From VRUE01 sp035318745 (lineage in GTDB: Bacteria > Actinomycetota > Thermoleophilia > Solirubrobacterales > 70-9), in assembly GCA_035318745.1 (NCBI GenBank), contig DATHEA010000021.1, forward strand, positions 186,001 to 250,000: a stretch of DNA of 64,000 nt. Reading direction: 5' to 3'. The notes under the pieces were generated by a model. That model was not told where the DNA came from. It saw only the letters and a list, made by a program, of their open reading frames with translations, and searched no databases. Numbering within the stretch: position 1 is the stretch's first letter; the number at the start of each line of letters is the position of its first letter. The translations under genes were made by a program, and so were the position numbers. Of this stretch, positions 25,147-35,603 are shown piece after piece.

Positions 25147-26652
25147 TCAGGACTCGGAGGACGCCTCGGGCTCGTCAGCGGCCTCAGGAGCCTCAGCCTC
25201 AGGCTCCTCAGCTGCGGGCTCCGCCGGGGCCTCAGCCTCAGGCGCCTCGGCTTCCTCAGCCTCAGGCTGCTCAGCCACCTCATCGGCCGGAGCGGTCGCC
25301 TCCTCGGCTACGGCCTCTTCAGCTCCCTCCTCAGGCGCCTCTCCGGTGGGTGGCGTGGAGGGCTGGTCCTCCGGCGGGTGAGCCGGAGGAGCACCCTCCG
25401 CGACAGGACCCGCCGGCTGAGGCTCCTCGGCCTCCTCCGCGACAGGACCCGCGGCCTGAGGCTCTGATCCCTCGGCGGATTCCGCGGAAGCCTCGAGCTG
25501 TTCGCCGAGGTCGCCCATCGGCATGTTCTGCCCCTCGACCCGCTTGATGCTGAGCGAGAGCCGCCGTCGATCCTCGTCGATCTCGAGGATCTTCACGTTC
25601 AGTGTGGAGTTGGGCTCGACCACCTCGCTTGGGCTCTCGACGTGGTGATCGGCGAGCTCGGAGATATGGACCAGACCCTCGACGCCCGGCAGGATCTCGA
25701 CGAAGGCACCGAAGGCGACGACCTTGGTCACCGTCCCCTCGAGCACGTCACCGGGGCGATGGGTGCTGATCACCCGCTGCCATGGGTCCTCCTGCGTCTG
25801 CTTGAGACCGAGGGAGATGCGCTGGCGGTCGCGGTCGATGTCGAGGACTTTGATCCGCACCGTGTCGCCGATCGAGACGACCTCGGAGGGATGGTTGACG
25901 TGGCTCCAGGAAAGCTCGGAGATGTGGATCAGGCCGTCGATGCCATCGAGGTCGACGAAGGCGCCGAAGTCGACGATGTTGGAGATCTTGCCCTCGACCA
26001 CCTGGCCGGGCTCGAGCTTGCCGAGGATCTGCTCGCGGACCTCCTTGCGCTCTTCCTCGAGCACGGCGCGCCGCGAGAGCACGACGTTGTTACGGCTGCG
26101 GTTGAGCTCGATCACTTTGCACTCGAGCGTCTGGCCGAGGAACTCGTCGAGGTTGTGGACGCGGCGGATATCGACCAGCGATGCGGGCAGGAAGCCGCGC
26201 ACTCCGAGGTCGAGGATCAGACCGCCCTTGACGACCTCGATGACGCTGCCTTCGACCGGTTCGCCGGACTCCGCGGCAGCCTCGATACGGCGCCACGCCT
26301 TCTCGAACCGAGCCCGCTTCTTGGAGAGGACAAGGCGACCCTCGGCGTCCTCTTTGGTGAGGACGAGCGCGTCGATCTCCTCGCTGAGCTCGACCTCGTC
26401 GGCGGGATCCACCGACTTGCGGATCGAGAGCTCGGTCGAAGGGATGACTCCCTCCGACTTGTAGCCGATGTCGACGAGAACCTCGTCTTTGTCGATCCGC
26501 ACGACTTTGCCTTTGACGACGTCGCCCTCGTCGAAGGAGACCATCGTCGCCGCGTAGTTCGGCACGATCTTGCCGTCGATTTCGACCAGCAGGCCGTTGG
26601 AGCCCTCGACCGGGGAGCCGGTCGGAGCAGGAGTCAAGGTCGTATCGGTCAC
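25147..26652 (-). CDS. rpsA: 30S ribosomal protein S1
   Basis: This protein binds mRNA on the 30S subunit and helps initiation. The 501 residues contain four S1 domains, at about 38-105, 120-190, 205-275 and 290-362. The most conserved are EGKISNIVDFGAFVDLDGID and EGTVTKVVAFGAFVEILPGV. After about residue 385 there is a 110-residue Glu/Ala/Pro-rich acidic tail, the site of strong GCC/GAG codon repetition. The start is GTG at 26652 (VTDTTLTPAPTG). Upstream residues in the open frame would lie across the divergent promoter. Confidence 0.95.
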   Translation of the reverse strand: MTDTTLTPAPTGSPVEGSNGLLVEIDGKIVPNYAATMVSFDEGDVVKGKVVRIDKDEVLVDIGYKSEGVIPSTELSIRKSVDPADEVELSEEIDALVLTKEDAEGRLVLSKKRARFEKAWRRIEAAAESGEPVEGSVIEVVKGGLILDLGVRGFLPASLVDIRRVHNLDEFLGQTLECKVIELNRSRNNVVLSRRAVLEEERKEVREQILGKLEPGQVVEGKISNIVDFGAFVDLDGIDGLIHISELSWSHVNHPSEVVSIGDTVRIKVLDIDRDRQRISLGLKQTQEDPWQRVISTHRPGDVLEGTVTKVVAFGAFVEILPGVEGLVHISELADHHVESPSEVVEPNSTLNVKILEIDEDRRRLSLSIKRVEGQNMPMGDLGEQLEASAESAEGSEPQAAGPVAEEAEEPQPAGPVAEGAPPAHPPEDQPSTPPTGEAPEEGAEEAVAEEATAPADEVAEQPEAEEAEAPEAEAPAEPAAEEPEAEAPEAADEPEASSES

Positions 26653-26695
26653 GGACACAGCGGCCCATAATGCCAGAGTAAGTACGCTCCACGTC

Positions 26696-27892
26696 GTGCC
26701 GATCCGTGCGACCAAACGCGGCGACGAACGCGGTCCCCTCTCTGGCAGCCACGATGTGCTGATCTGCGGGGCCAGCTTCGCCGGCCTGGCGGTCGCCCGC
26801 GAGCTGGCCGGCTCCGGTGCCGACGTGCTGGTGGTCGATCGTTACGAGATCGGCGAGCGGCAGACCTCGGCCTGCGGCATCCCGACCGAGTGGCTGCACG
26901 CCACCGGCCTGATCGGCGCCGAGCGGCAGCGCTTCAGCTCGCTGACGATCCACACCCCCCACGGCAGCGAGCGCTACGAGCTGCCCTGGACGTTCTCGAC
27001 CTTCGACTACCGGACGCTCTGCGAGCTGCTCTGGGACCAGTGCGACGCCCGCTTCGAGACGGCAAAGGTGAACGGCCGCGCCGCGGCGGCCAACGGCGAC
27101 GGCGCGATCGCGGTCGAGACCGACCGCGGCGTGCTCTCGGCGCCGCTCGTCGTCGACGCGCTCGGCTGGCGTCGCATGCTCGCTTCCGGCGATGGCTTCC
27201 AGCCTCCCGACGCGCCGCTCTCGCGCGGGCTCGAGGTGCATCCGGGCGGCGAGAGCAAGGATCTTGAGGTGTGGATCGATCGCCGCTATGTCCCGGCGGG
27301 CTACGGCTGGTCGTTTCCCGCTCGCGACGAGCTGCGGATCGGCGTCGGCTCCTTCGACCCGCGCTTCCACGTGCGCGAGACGACGGAGCTGCTGGCCGAA
27401 GACCTCGGCAGCGAACGAGTCTGCTATCAGGGCAACTGGATCCCGCACGAGCTGCGCCGCGCCACCGAGGGCGGCGTCTTCTTCGTCGGCGACTCCGCCG
27501 GCCACTGCCTGCCCCTGACCGCCGAGGGGATCAGGACCGCGCTCTACTTCGGCGTCGCACTCGGGCGCGAGCTGCGCGGCGTCCACAAGGGGAATCAGGA
27601 CCGCGACCGCGCGGCGGCCCGCTACGCGGAGTTCCACGACTCCCACGAGTGGAAGTTCCGCTGGATGTTGCGTGTGCAGCGGCTCGTGCCGCGCATCCCG
27701 CCGCGCCTGCTGGGCCCGATGATCCGGTTGCTGGGCTCCAAGCGCTTCGTCGAGTGGTCCTTCGAGCACTACCTGCGGATCGCGCCGCCGCCGCCCTCAG
27801 CGAACGACGAGAACGGTGCCCGCCATCAGCAGGACGATGCCGACGATCCGCTCGGGGCTGAGCGGGACCTGGTCGAGGCCGAACAGGCCTAA
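26696..27892 (+). CDS. FAD-dependent oxidoreductase, geranylgeranyl-reductase-like
   Basis: The 398-residue flavoprotein has the dinucleotide-binding DVLICGASFAGLAVARELAG with the acidic end VDRYE. SACGIPTEWLHATG and the second FAD motif VFFVGDSAGHCLPLTAEGIR are typical of the geranylgeranyl reductase family, which saturates isoprenoid chains. The substrate is not defined. The start was set at GTG 26696; there is no clear RBS, so it is uncertain. Its last 96 bases overlap the convergent DMT gene, giving a Pro/Asp-rich C-terminal tail that may not be conserved. Confidence 0.83.
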   Translation: MPIRATKRGDERGPLSGSHDVLICGASFAGLAVARELAGSGADVLVVDRYEIGERQTSACGIPTEWLHATGLIGAERQRFSSLTIHTPHGSERYELPWTFSTFDYRTLCELLWDQCDARFETAKVNGRAAAANGDGAIAVETDRGVLSAPLVVDALGWRRMLASGDGFQPPDAPLSRGLEVHPGGESKDLEVWIDRRYVPAGYGWSFPARDELRIGVGSFDPRFHVRETTELLAEDLGSERVCYQGNWIPHELRRATEGGVFFVGDSAGHCLPLTAEGIRTALYFGVALGRELRGVHKGNQDRDRAAARYAEFHDSHEWKFRWMLRVQRLVPRIPPRLLGPMIRLLGSKRFVEWSFEHYLRIAPPPPSANDENGARHQQDDADDPLGAERDLVEAEQA

Positions 27893-28234
27893 CCGGTCGA
27901 TCGCCACCGAGGCGGTCAGCTGGCCCGCGATCGTCGCCGCCGCCACCCCGCCGGCGCCGACGACGGAGACCGCGATCAGCGCGTTGGTGACGTAGACGGC
28001 GCCGAGCAGGCCGCCGAGCAGGTAGTACCAGCTGACGTCGAAGGTCGAGCCCAGCCCGCCGGCCTTACCGCTGAGGACGACGATCGCGGCGAGGGCAATG
28101 GTGCCGATGCCGAAGGAGACAAGCGCCGCGGGCAGGCTGCCGGTTCCCCGGCCGAGCCCCGCGTTGATTGGCGCCTGCAGCGCGATCAGGCCGCCGGCGA
28201 GGGCGGTGAGGAGGACCGCCAAGCTCTTATCCAT
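27797..28234 (-). CDS. DMT-superfamily transporter, YdcZ/DUF606 type
   Basis: The 145-residue protein has about five TM helices, half the size of EamA proteins, as is typical for the YdcZ/DUF606 family. It begins MDKSLAVLLTALAGGLIALQ and has APINAGLGRGTGSLPAALVS, then WYYLLGGLLGAVYV. The C-terminus is PERIVGIVLLMAGTVLVVR. Such proteins often work as pairs, but only one is present here. The substrate is unknown. Its 3' end overlaps the convergent flavoprotein gene. Confidence 0.85.
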   Translation of the reverse strand: MDKSLAVLLTALAGGLIALQAPINAGLGRGTGSLPAALVSFGIGTIALAAIVVLSGKAGGLGSTFDVSWYYLLGGLLGAVYVTNALIAVSVVGAGGVAAATIAGQLTASVAIDRLGLFGLDQVPLSPERIVGIVLLMAGTVLVVR

Positions 28235-28298
28235 GGGGCCGATCCGGCGGCGGCGTGATTTTCGGTGGGCGCGCGGGTTGCATAGAACAGAGGTCCGT

Positions 28299-28313
28299 GG
28301 CGGTTGAACCGCC
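28299..28313. promoter_or_regulatory. Operator-like inverted repeat upstream of the ECF sigma gene
   Basis: GGCGGTTGAACCGCC is a perfect 7-bp inverted repeat around a central G. It sits 40 bases before the sigma factor ATG. ACAG and CTGT flank it at 28287-28290 and 28317-28320. It lies in the 119-bp gap shared with the divergent DMT gene. A binding site or a leader hairpin are both possible. Confidence 0.45.
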
Positions 28314-28353
28314 GTGCTGTCATATCAGTAACCCAAAGGAGATCACGCCAGAG

Positions 28354-29700
28354 ATGCCACCGCCAGCAGAGGGATTCGCATCCCGCCTCTTCCTGGGTCC
28401 AGCCCTGCGGACGCAGCCTGACCGGCGGCTGGTCACGCTCGTCCGCGAGGAATACGAGACCGCCTTCGAAGAGATAGTCCGCCGCTACGGCAAGCCACTG
28501 TCCCGCTATGCGGCCTCGATTGTCGGCGGCCGCTCCGAGGACGTCACCCAGGACGCATTCTCGAAGGCATTGCTGGCGCTGCGCCGCGACGACGCCGAGA
28601 TCGAGCTGCGGCCATGGCTGTTCCGGATCGTGCGCAACACGGCGCTCAACGATCTGCGCGACAGCCCGCCCTCGCCCGAGATCCTGGCCGAGGCGATCGT
28701 CGGCGGCGGCAACCCGGTGGAGGAACTGGAGCGTCGCGAGGAACTCGCCGACCTGATGAAGCGCCTGCAGGCACTGCCCGAGCCGCAGCGTGCGGCGATC
28801 GTCATGCGAGAGCTGGAGGGGCTCGGCCACGAGGAGATCGCAGCGGCGCTGGGCCTGACCGGCGGCGGTGCCCGGCAGGCGATCTACCGGGCGCGGCAGA
28901 CCCTCCGCGACGGCATGGGAGTGCTCATCCCGCTGCCGCTCTTGCAGGCGATGCTCGCCGGAGGCGGCACCGGTGCAGCAGAAACGGCCGCCGGCGCTGC
29001 CGGGATCGGCACCACGGCCGGAGCCGGAGTCGCATTGAAAGCGACCGCTGCAACGGTGCTGGTCGCCGGCGCGGTCGGAGCGGGTGTGGCGCTCAAGGAC
29101 AACCCGCGTAGCGACAACGCGAAGGCGGCACCGGCCAGAGTGTCCGGCAGCAGCGTGGATGCAACGGCCTCCGCGCCTTCCATCCCCGCTCGCTACGAAG
29201 AAGGCAGTGGCGGCGCGGACAATCGCGATCATGACCAGGGTGGGGCTGAGCTCGGCAACGACCTTGGAAGTCACGGTGAAGCGAAGGCCGAAGAAGGTGG
29301 CGGCGGAGAACACGCGCTCGTCGACGACCACGGCGGTCGGGGCGGCACTTCCGACCATCGTGGTGAGTCCTCGGGTCCAAGCGGTGGCGATGACCACTCG
29401 GGCTCCTCCGGTAGCGGCGGATCGGGCCCGGGCGATGGCGGCGCGTCGGGCTCGAGCCACAGCGGCCCGGGACCGAGCGACGACTCGGGTTCGGGAGACG
29501 GCGGCTCCGGATCGTCCGGATCGGGAAAGGAGGGCAGCGGATCTGGATCCAGCGAGGACTCGAGCGGCAGTGGGCCCGGGCCAAGCAGCGAACCGGCCCT
29601 CGGCGACGGATCCAGCAGCTCCGGCTCCGACCCCACCCCCGCTGACCATTCGGGATCCGGTGACGATCAACCGGTGGTTCCGGCCGAACCTCCTTCGTGA
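28354..29700 (+). CDS. ECF sigma factor fused to a TM helix and a long Ser/Gly/Asp tail
   Basis: The 448-residue protein combines a sigma factor with a membrane anchor. Region 2 (about 30-103) has YGKPLSRYAASIVGGRSEDV, TQDAFSKALLALRR and PWLFRIVRNTALNDLRD. Region 4 (about 138-190) has LPEPQRAAIVMRELEGLGHE and a HTH, EEIAAALGLTGGGARQAIYR. A hydrophobic Ala/Gly/Val helix follows (about 226-247), then roughly 200 residues of Ser, Gly, Asp and His low complexity, predicted outside the cell. The start is ATG 28354 with AAAGGAG upstream. No anti-sigma gene is adjacent; the fused tail may play that part. The next gene encodes an acidic secreted protein. Confidence 0.85.
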   Translation: MPPPAEGFASRLFLGPALRTQPDRRLVTLVREEYETAFEEIVRRYGKPLSRYAASIVGGRSEDVTQDAFSKALLALRRDDAEIELRPWLFRIVRNTALNDLRDSPPSPEILAEAIVGGGNPVEELERREELADLMKRLQALPEPQRAAIVMRELEGLGHEEIAAALGLTGGGARQAIYRARQTLRDGMGVLIPLPLLQAMLAGGGTGAAETAAGAAGIGTTAGAGVALKATAATVLVAGAVGAGVALKDNPRSDNAKAAPARVSGSSVDATASAPSIPARYEEGSGGADNRDHDQGGAELGNDLGSHGEAKAEEGGGGEHALVDDHGGRGGTSDHRGESSGPSGGDDHSGSSGSGGSGPGDGGASGSSHSGPGPSDDSGSGDGGSGSSGSGKEGSGSGSSEDSSGSGPGPSSEPALGDGSSSSGSDPTPADHSGSGDDQPVVPAEPPS

Positions 29701-29770
29701 TCTTTACCCGCGGCTCGTGTTGAGCAGTTGAAGGTGTCACTTGACCTTGACCCAACTCCAAGGAGGAAAC

Positions 29771-30448
29771 ATGAACCGCCCCCGTAGAAATCGATACCGC
29801 GCCGGAGGTCTGCTGCTGGCAGTGGTGGGACTGCTCGCGGCGGTCGGAGTTCTCGCCGGTCCTGCCGTGGCCAAGGACGGCAACCACGACCGCATCTCGG
29901 ATCGCTGGGAGAAGCGGCACCACCTCTCGCTGACGGTCAACCAGGCGCACCGCGACCAGGATGGCGATCACCTGCGCAACCTCGGCGAGTTCCGCGCCGG
30001 TGACAATCCGCGTGACGACGACAGCGACAACGACGGGGTGATGGACGGCGAGGAGAACGCCGGCACGATCGCCTCCTTCGACGCCGCCACCGGCAAACTG
30101 GCGATCAACCTATTCGGCGGCGACACGGTCAGCGGTCTCGTCACCGCAGAAACTGAGATCAAGTGCGAGGGGGGCGACGATTCCAGCGCCAGCGCCAGCT
30201 CGGGAGAGTCCGAGCCCGGTGACGATCACGGCGATCATGGCGAAGAGCCAGGTGACGACAACGGAGGCGATGACAACTCGGGCCCCGGTTCGAGTGACTC
30301 AGGCCCCGGTAATCACGGGGACGACGGCGAAGTCACCAACTGCACCACGTCGGACCTGATCCCCGGCGCTGTCGTCCAGCAGGCGGAGCTGGAGCTCCAG
30401 AACGGCGCCGCCACGTTCCACGAGGTCGAGCTGGCCCACACCAGCTAA
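29771..30448 (+). CDS. Secreted acidic protein with Ca-binding-type D-rich repeats and a DUF5666-like domain
   Basis: The 225-residue protein has a signal peptide (AGGLLLAVVGLLAAVGVLAG, cleavage after AVA). The mature part begins with KDGNHDRISDRWEKRHHLSL, HRDQDGDHLRNLGEFRAGDN and DDDSDNDGVMDGEENAG, which are thrombospondin-3/EF-like DxDxDG calcium loops. A beta domain, FDAATGKLAINLFGGDTVSG and TAETEIKC with C-terminal AELELQNGAATFHEVELA, resembles DUF5666. About 50 acidic Ser/Gly/Asp residues interrupt it. AGGAGG precedes the ATG at 29771. It lies 70 bp after the ECF sigma gene, so it is probably in the same operon or its target. Confidence 0.75.
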   Translation: MNRPRRNRYRAGGLLLAVVGLLAAVGVLAGPAVAKDGNHDRISDRWEKRHHLSLTVNQAHRDQDGDHLRNLGEFRAGDNPRDDDSDNDGVMDGEENAGTIASFDAATGKLAINLFGGDTVSGLVTAETEIKCEGGDDSSASASSGESEPGDDHGDHGEEPGDDNGGDDNSGPGSSDSGPGNHGDDGEVTNCTTSDLIPGAVVQQAELELQNGAATFHEVELAHTS

Positions 30449-30453
30449 GAGGG

Positions 30454-33105
30454 TTACTTGGCGTCGAGCCAGTCCTTGCCGACGCCGATGTCCACCTCGA
30501 GTGGGGGATCGAGCTGGTAGGCGGCGCACATCTCGCGTCGCACCAGCTCGGTCGCGTCCTCCATCTCCCCCGGCGGGCCCTCGAAGAGCAGCTCGTCGTG
30601 GATCTGCAGCACGAGGCGGGTCTCGCCTCCCGACTCCCTGAGGGCGCTCTGGCAGCGCACCATCGCCACCTTGATGATGTCGGCAGCGGTCCCCTGGATC
30701 ACCGTGTTGACGGCCAATCGCTCACCCAGCCGCCGCGTGTTCGGGTTGCCGGAACGCAGCTCGGGAATCGAGCGGCGGCGTCCCATCAGCGTCCGGACGT
30801 AGCCCTGCTCTTGCGCTTGCTCGACAACTCGCTCGCGAAAGGCGCGTACGGCGGGGAAGCGCTCCAGATAGCGGGCGACGAACTCCTCCCCCTCTTTGCG
30901 GGGGATGTTGAGTCGGTCGGCGAGGCCGAACCCGGTCAGCCCATAGACGATGCCGAAGTTGACCATCTTCGCCTTCGAGCGCTGGCCGACGTCGACCTCC
31001 TCGCGCGAGATGTCGAAGACCTCGGCCGCGGTTGCGGCATGGACGTCTTCGCCCGCCCGGAATATCTCCTTCAGCACCTCCTCCTCGGCGACGTGGGCAA
31101 GAACGCGCAGCTCTACCTGGCTGTAGTCGGCGGAGAGCAGGCGGGCGCCGCGCTCGGCGACGAAGCAGGCGCGCACCGGCCGGCCGATCTCGGTGCGGAT
31201 CGGAATGTTCTGCAGGTTGGGGTTGGTGCTGGAGAGGCGACCGGTGGTCGTCGAGGCCTGGTTGAAGGTGGTGTGGACGCGGCCGGTCGCTGGGTCGATC
31301 AGGTCCGGCAGCGAGTCGAGGTAGGTGTTCTTCAGCTTGGTCAGCTCACGCCACTGCTCGATTTTCTCGACGATCGGATGCTCGTCGCGGATCTGAGCGA
31401 GGACGCGAGCGTCGGTCGAGAACCCGGTTTTACCGCGGCGCTTGCGGGTCAGGCCGAGCTTCTCGAAGAGGACGCGGCCGACCTGCTGCGGAGAGCCGAT
31501 CGTGAACTCCTCCTCGGCCAGCTCGAAGATCTCCTTCTCCAGGGTCTCGATGCGCTCGCCGAAGCCGGCTCCCACCTCGGCCAGCCGTGTGGCGTCGAGC
31601 TTCAGCCCCTCGCGCTCCATCGCGGCGAGAACGTGCACGAGCGGTAGCTCGACCTCGCGCAGCAGCGGCACCAGCTCGAACTGCTCGAGTCGCGGCCGCT
31701 GCGCTTCGGTGAGGGCGGCGACCAGACGTGCCTCCTCTGCCGGGTCGAGGCCGGCCTCGACCTCCTCGCCAAGCGCGAGCTGACCGTCCTCCTCGGCATC
31801 GGCGCCAGCCTCGCCGGCAGCGACGCCCTCGGCAAGGCCGATGCCGGTGTCCGCGGCCAGCTCGGTCAGCTCGTAGGTGCGGCGCTGGGGCTCGAGCAGG
31901 TAGGCGGCCAGCAGCGTGTCGTGGTCGAGCGTCAGCTCGACCCCCTCGCGGGCCGCGGCTGCGAGCAGCCCGTGGCGACCGCCGCCGAGCGACTTGGTGT
32001 CATGAGCGGCGATCGGGCGGTCCGTCAGGGCGACCGCAAGCTCGTCGAGACTTGACGAGCCGGCAAGTATCCGCTCGCCCTGGGCGGCGGCCCAGCGATC
32101 GCCGGCGATTGCCAGCGCCGCCACCCCCGCCTCGAGGTCGCCGGGCGTCCCCTCCTCCGCCTCGACCGCCAGCTCCTTCTCGACGCTGCGGCCGGGAACG
32201 GCTTCGCCCTCGGGCAGCGCTTCTTCGAGCCGCTCCATCACCGCCCGCAGCTCGAACTCGCGCATGAAGTCCCGCAGGGCGCCGCGATCGGGCTCGGAGT
32301 CCATCGCCGCGGCCAGGTCCACGCCGGCGTCGATCTCGTACTGCAGCGTCGCCAGCTGCTTCGACATGCGGGCGTCGTCGGCGTGCTCGATCAGGTTCTG
32401 CTTGCGTTTGGCGCCGGAGATCTCCTCGACGCTCGCCAGAACCCGCTCCAGCGTGCCGAACCGCTGCAGTAACTGGGTCGCGGTTTTCTCACCGATCCCG
32501 GGGACGCCGGGAATGTTGTCGGAAGTGTCGCCGCGCAAGCCCATCAGGTCGGTGATCAGGTCCGGCGGCACGCCATAGCGCTCCTGCACGGCAGCCTCGT
32601 CGTAGATCTTGGTCTCGGTGATCCCGCGCGAGGTGCTCATCACCCGCACGCCGGGCCCGACCAGCTGGTAGGCATCGCGGTCCCCGGTCACGACCATCAC
32701 CGGGATCCCCTCCTCGCGGGCCTGCCGGGTCAGCGAGGCGATCACGTCGTCGGCCTCGAAGCCCTCGACCTTGACGTTGGTGTAGCCGAAGGCCTCGACC
32801 AGCGGCATCAGGTTCGGCCACTGCTCGCGAAGAAGATCGGGCCGCGGTTTGCGCTGCGCCTTGTAGAGGTCGTAGGTGACCTCGCGTCCCGACATCCCGG
32901 CGTCCCAGGCGACGACCACCCCGGCGGGACGATGCTCGTCGATGATCTTGACCAGCATCGAGGCCAACCCGTAGATCGCGTTGGTAGGCCGCCCATCGCT
33001 GGTCCCGATCGACTCTGGCAGCGCGAAGAACGCCCGGTAGGCAAGCGAGTTGCCGTCGATCAGGAAGAGCTCGGGGGCGCCGGCGCCGGTCGATTCGGGA
33101 GACAT
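30454..33105 (-). CDS. polA: DNA polymerase I, with degenerate proofreading domain
   Basis: This repair and Okazaki-fragment polymerase has 883 residues. The 5'-nuclease domain is at 1-300 (FLIDGNSLAYRAFFALPES, then GLRGDTSDNIPGVPGIGEKT). The middle domain (about 330-470) lacks the DxE exonuclease I motif, reading ALAIAGDRWAAAQGER, so 3'-5' proofreading is presumably absent. The polymerase domain has motif A LLSADYSQVELRVLAH, motif B RSKAKMVNFGIVYGLTGFGL and motif C QIHDELLFE. The start is ATG 33105 (MSPESTGAGAPELFLIDGNS). It is convergent with the secreted-protein gene, 5 bp apart. Confidence 0.95.
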   Translation of the reverse strand: MSPESTGAGAPELFLIDGNSLAYRAFFALPESIGTSDGRPTNAIYGLASMLVKIIDEHRPAGVVVAWDAGMSGREVTYDLYKAQRKPRPDLLREQWPNLMPLVEAFGYTNVKVEGFEADDVIASLTRQAREEGIPVMVVTGDRDAYQLVGPGVRVMSTSRGITETKIYDEAAVQERYGVPPDLITDLMGLRGDTSDNIPGVPGIGEKTATQLLQRFGTLERVLASVEEISGAKRKQNLIEHADDARMSKQLATLQYEIDAGVDLAAAMDSEPDRGALRDFMREFELRAVMERLEEALPEGEAVPGRSVEKELAVEAEEGTPGDLEAGVAALAIAGDRWAAAQGERILAGSSSLDELAVALTDRPIAAHDTKSLGGGRHGLLAAAAREGVELTLDHDTLLAAYLLEPQRRTYELTELAADTGIGLAEGVAAGEAGADAEEDGQLALGEEVEAGLDPAEEARLVAALTEAQRPRLEQFELVPLLREVELPLVHVLAAMEREGLKLDATRLAEVGAGFGERIETLEKEIFELAEEEFTIGSPQQVGRVLFEKLGLTRKRRGKTGFSTDARVLAQIRDEHPIVEKIEQWRELTKLKNTYLDSLPDLIDPATGRVHTTFNQASTTTGRLSSTNPNLQNIPIRTEIGRPVRACFVAERGARLLSADYSQVELRVLAHVAEEEVLKEIFRAGEDVHAATAAEVFDISREEVDVGQRSKAKMVNFGIVYGLTGFGLADRLNIPRKEGEEFVARYLERFPAVRAFRERVVEQAQEQGYVRTLMGRRRSIPELRSGNPNTRRLGERLAVNTVIQGTAADIIKVAMVRCQSALRESGGETRLVLQIHDELLFEGPPGEMEDATELVRREMCAAYQLDPPLEVDIGVGKDWLDAK

Positions 33106-33115
33106 CGGTGGCACT

Positions 33116-34141
33116 CTAAGGCGCGTCAGCCGCGTCCATGCCCGGACGCCCTGAACTTCCCCATACGGCATGGACCAACTGCGCGCTCGGGACCCCGACG
33201 GTGAGGCTCACTCCCATGCGGCCCGGAAAGTCGACCGCGAGGTGTCCCGACCAGCGGTTTGGCGGCCGGGCGTTGCGGCGAAACGTCGCCCGGCCGGAGA
33301 ACGGCGGCGGCGGTTCGACCACCGCGGTCCGCAGCAGCGGGTCGTAGTCGAAGGCGGTCGAAGGCGCCCTGGTGCCGACGAAGCGTTCGATCCCCACGCC
33401 GTCGCGTTCTTCGGCGACGCTCGCTTCGAAGATCGAACCTGCGCGGGGACCGTTCTTCTCGGCGGTAAGGGACGCGCCGACACCGGTGACGTGGTGCACC
33501 ACGCTCAGTTCGGCGCCCGGCAAACCTGGGCCGCTTCCCCTCGATCCGCCGCCGGGGCAGATGATGTCCAGCGCGAATTGGAGATCCCCTTTTGCATTGG
33601 TCACATGAACCTCCGTGTAGCCCTGCTCGCCGGTGAAGTCGATCGTGCCTTCGTAGGACCCGGAGTCGAAGGCGACCGGCTTCCCCCCGCAGACCGATCG
33701 CTCTCTTCTTGACCGTCCAGACGGCTTGAAATCGACGTCGATCTCCCCGAGATTGCCGAGGCGCGCCTGGATCGCGGTCTTGGTCACGGTCGCCGGCACG
33801 AAGTAGTTGACAGCGCCGGATCGTCCTCGCACGTAGACGAGAGCCGACCCCTGCCCACCGTGTCGCGCCGGCAGAGCCCAAACCAGCACCGAGTAACCGT
33901 TGCTCCTAGAACGACCCACGGCCACAGCCGCCTTCTCCGTCGCACTCCCTCCAAGCCCCGCATACTTCCGACCTTACCGGCGAAGGGAGTGAAGCCAACG
34001 GTGACGCGGAGCTGCAGTCGATCAGGTGAGGCTGGAACGTCGGTGCCGTGCTCGTAAGCGGCCTCCGCGTGTGCGGCAGCCACGAGTAGGCAGACGAGGC
34101 CGCGCGCGAGCCAAGCGGGCGAATCTGATTCGATAGCCGCC

Positions 34142-34143
<2 letters not shown>
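33116..34143 (-). pseudogene. Secreted surface protein gene, split by a one-base frameshift near 33970
   Basis: Two reading frames make one protein. The 5' frame starts at ATG 34143 and has a signal peptide (LARGLVCLLVAAAHAEAA) and AYEHGTDVPASPDRLQLRVT, then VGFTPFAGKVG. The 3' frame runs KYAGLGGSATEKAAVAVGRS, through NYFVPATVTKTAIQARLGNL and EIDVDFKPSGRSRRE, to 33116. KVG and KYAGLGGS join if one base is added near 33970. From memory, such AYEHGTD and FKPSGR proteins form a family in Solirubrobacterales genomes. It may be a real pseudogene or a sequencing error. The ATG overlaps the divergent malic-enzyme ATG. Confidence 0.65.
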
Positions 34144-35599
<1,456 letters not shown>

Positions 35600-35603
35600 C
35601 GCG

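Noticed and set aside
25147..25500. Repeated GAG/GCC codon pattern as a tandem DNA repeat
   Set aside because: It is the acidic Glu/Ala/Pro tail of RpsA; repetition follows the amino-acid bias.
26653..26695. Divergent promoter pair for rpsA and the flavoprotein (CATTAT-like -10)
   Set aside because: The hexamer matches without an acceptable -35 at 16-18 bp, so it was not listed as a feature.
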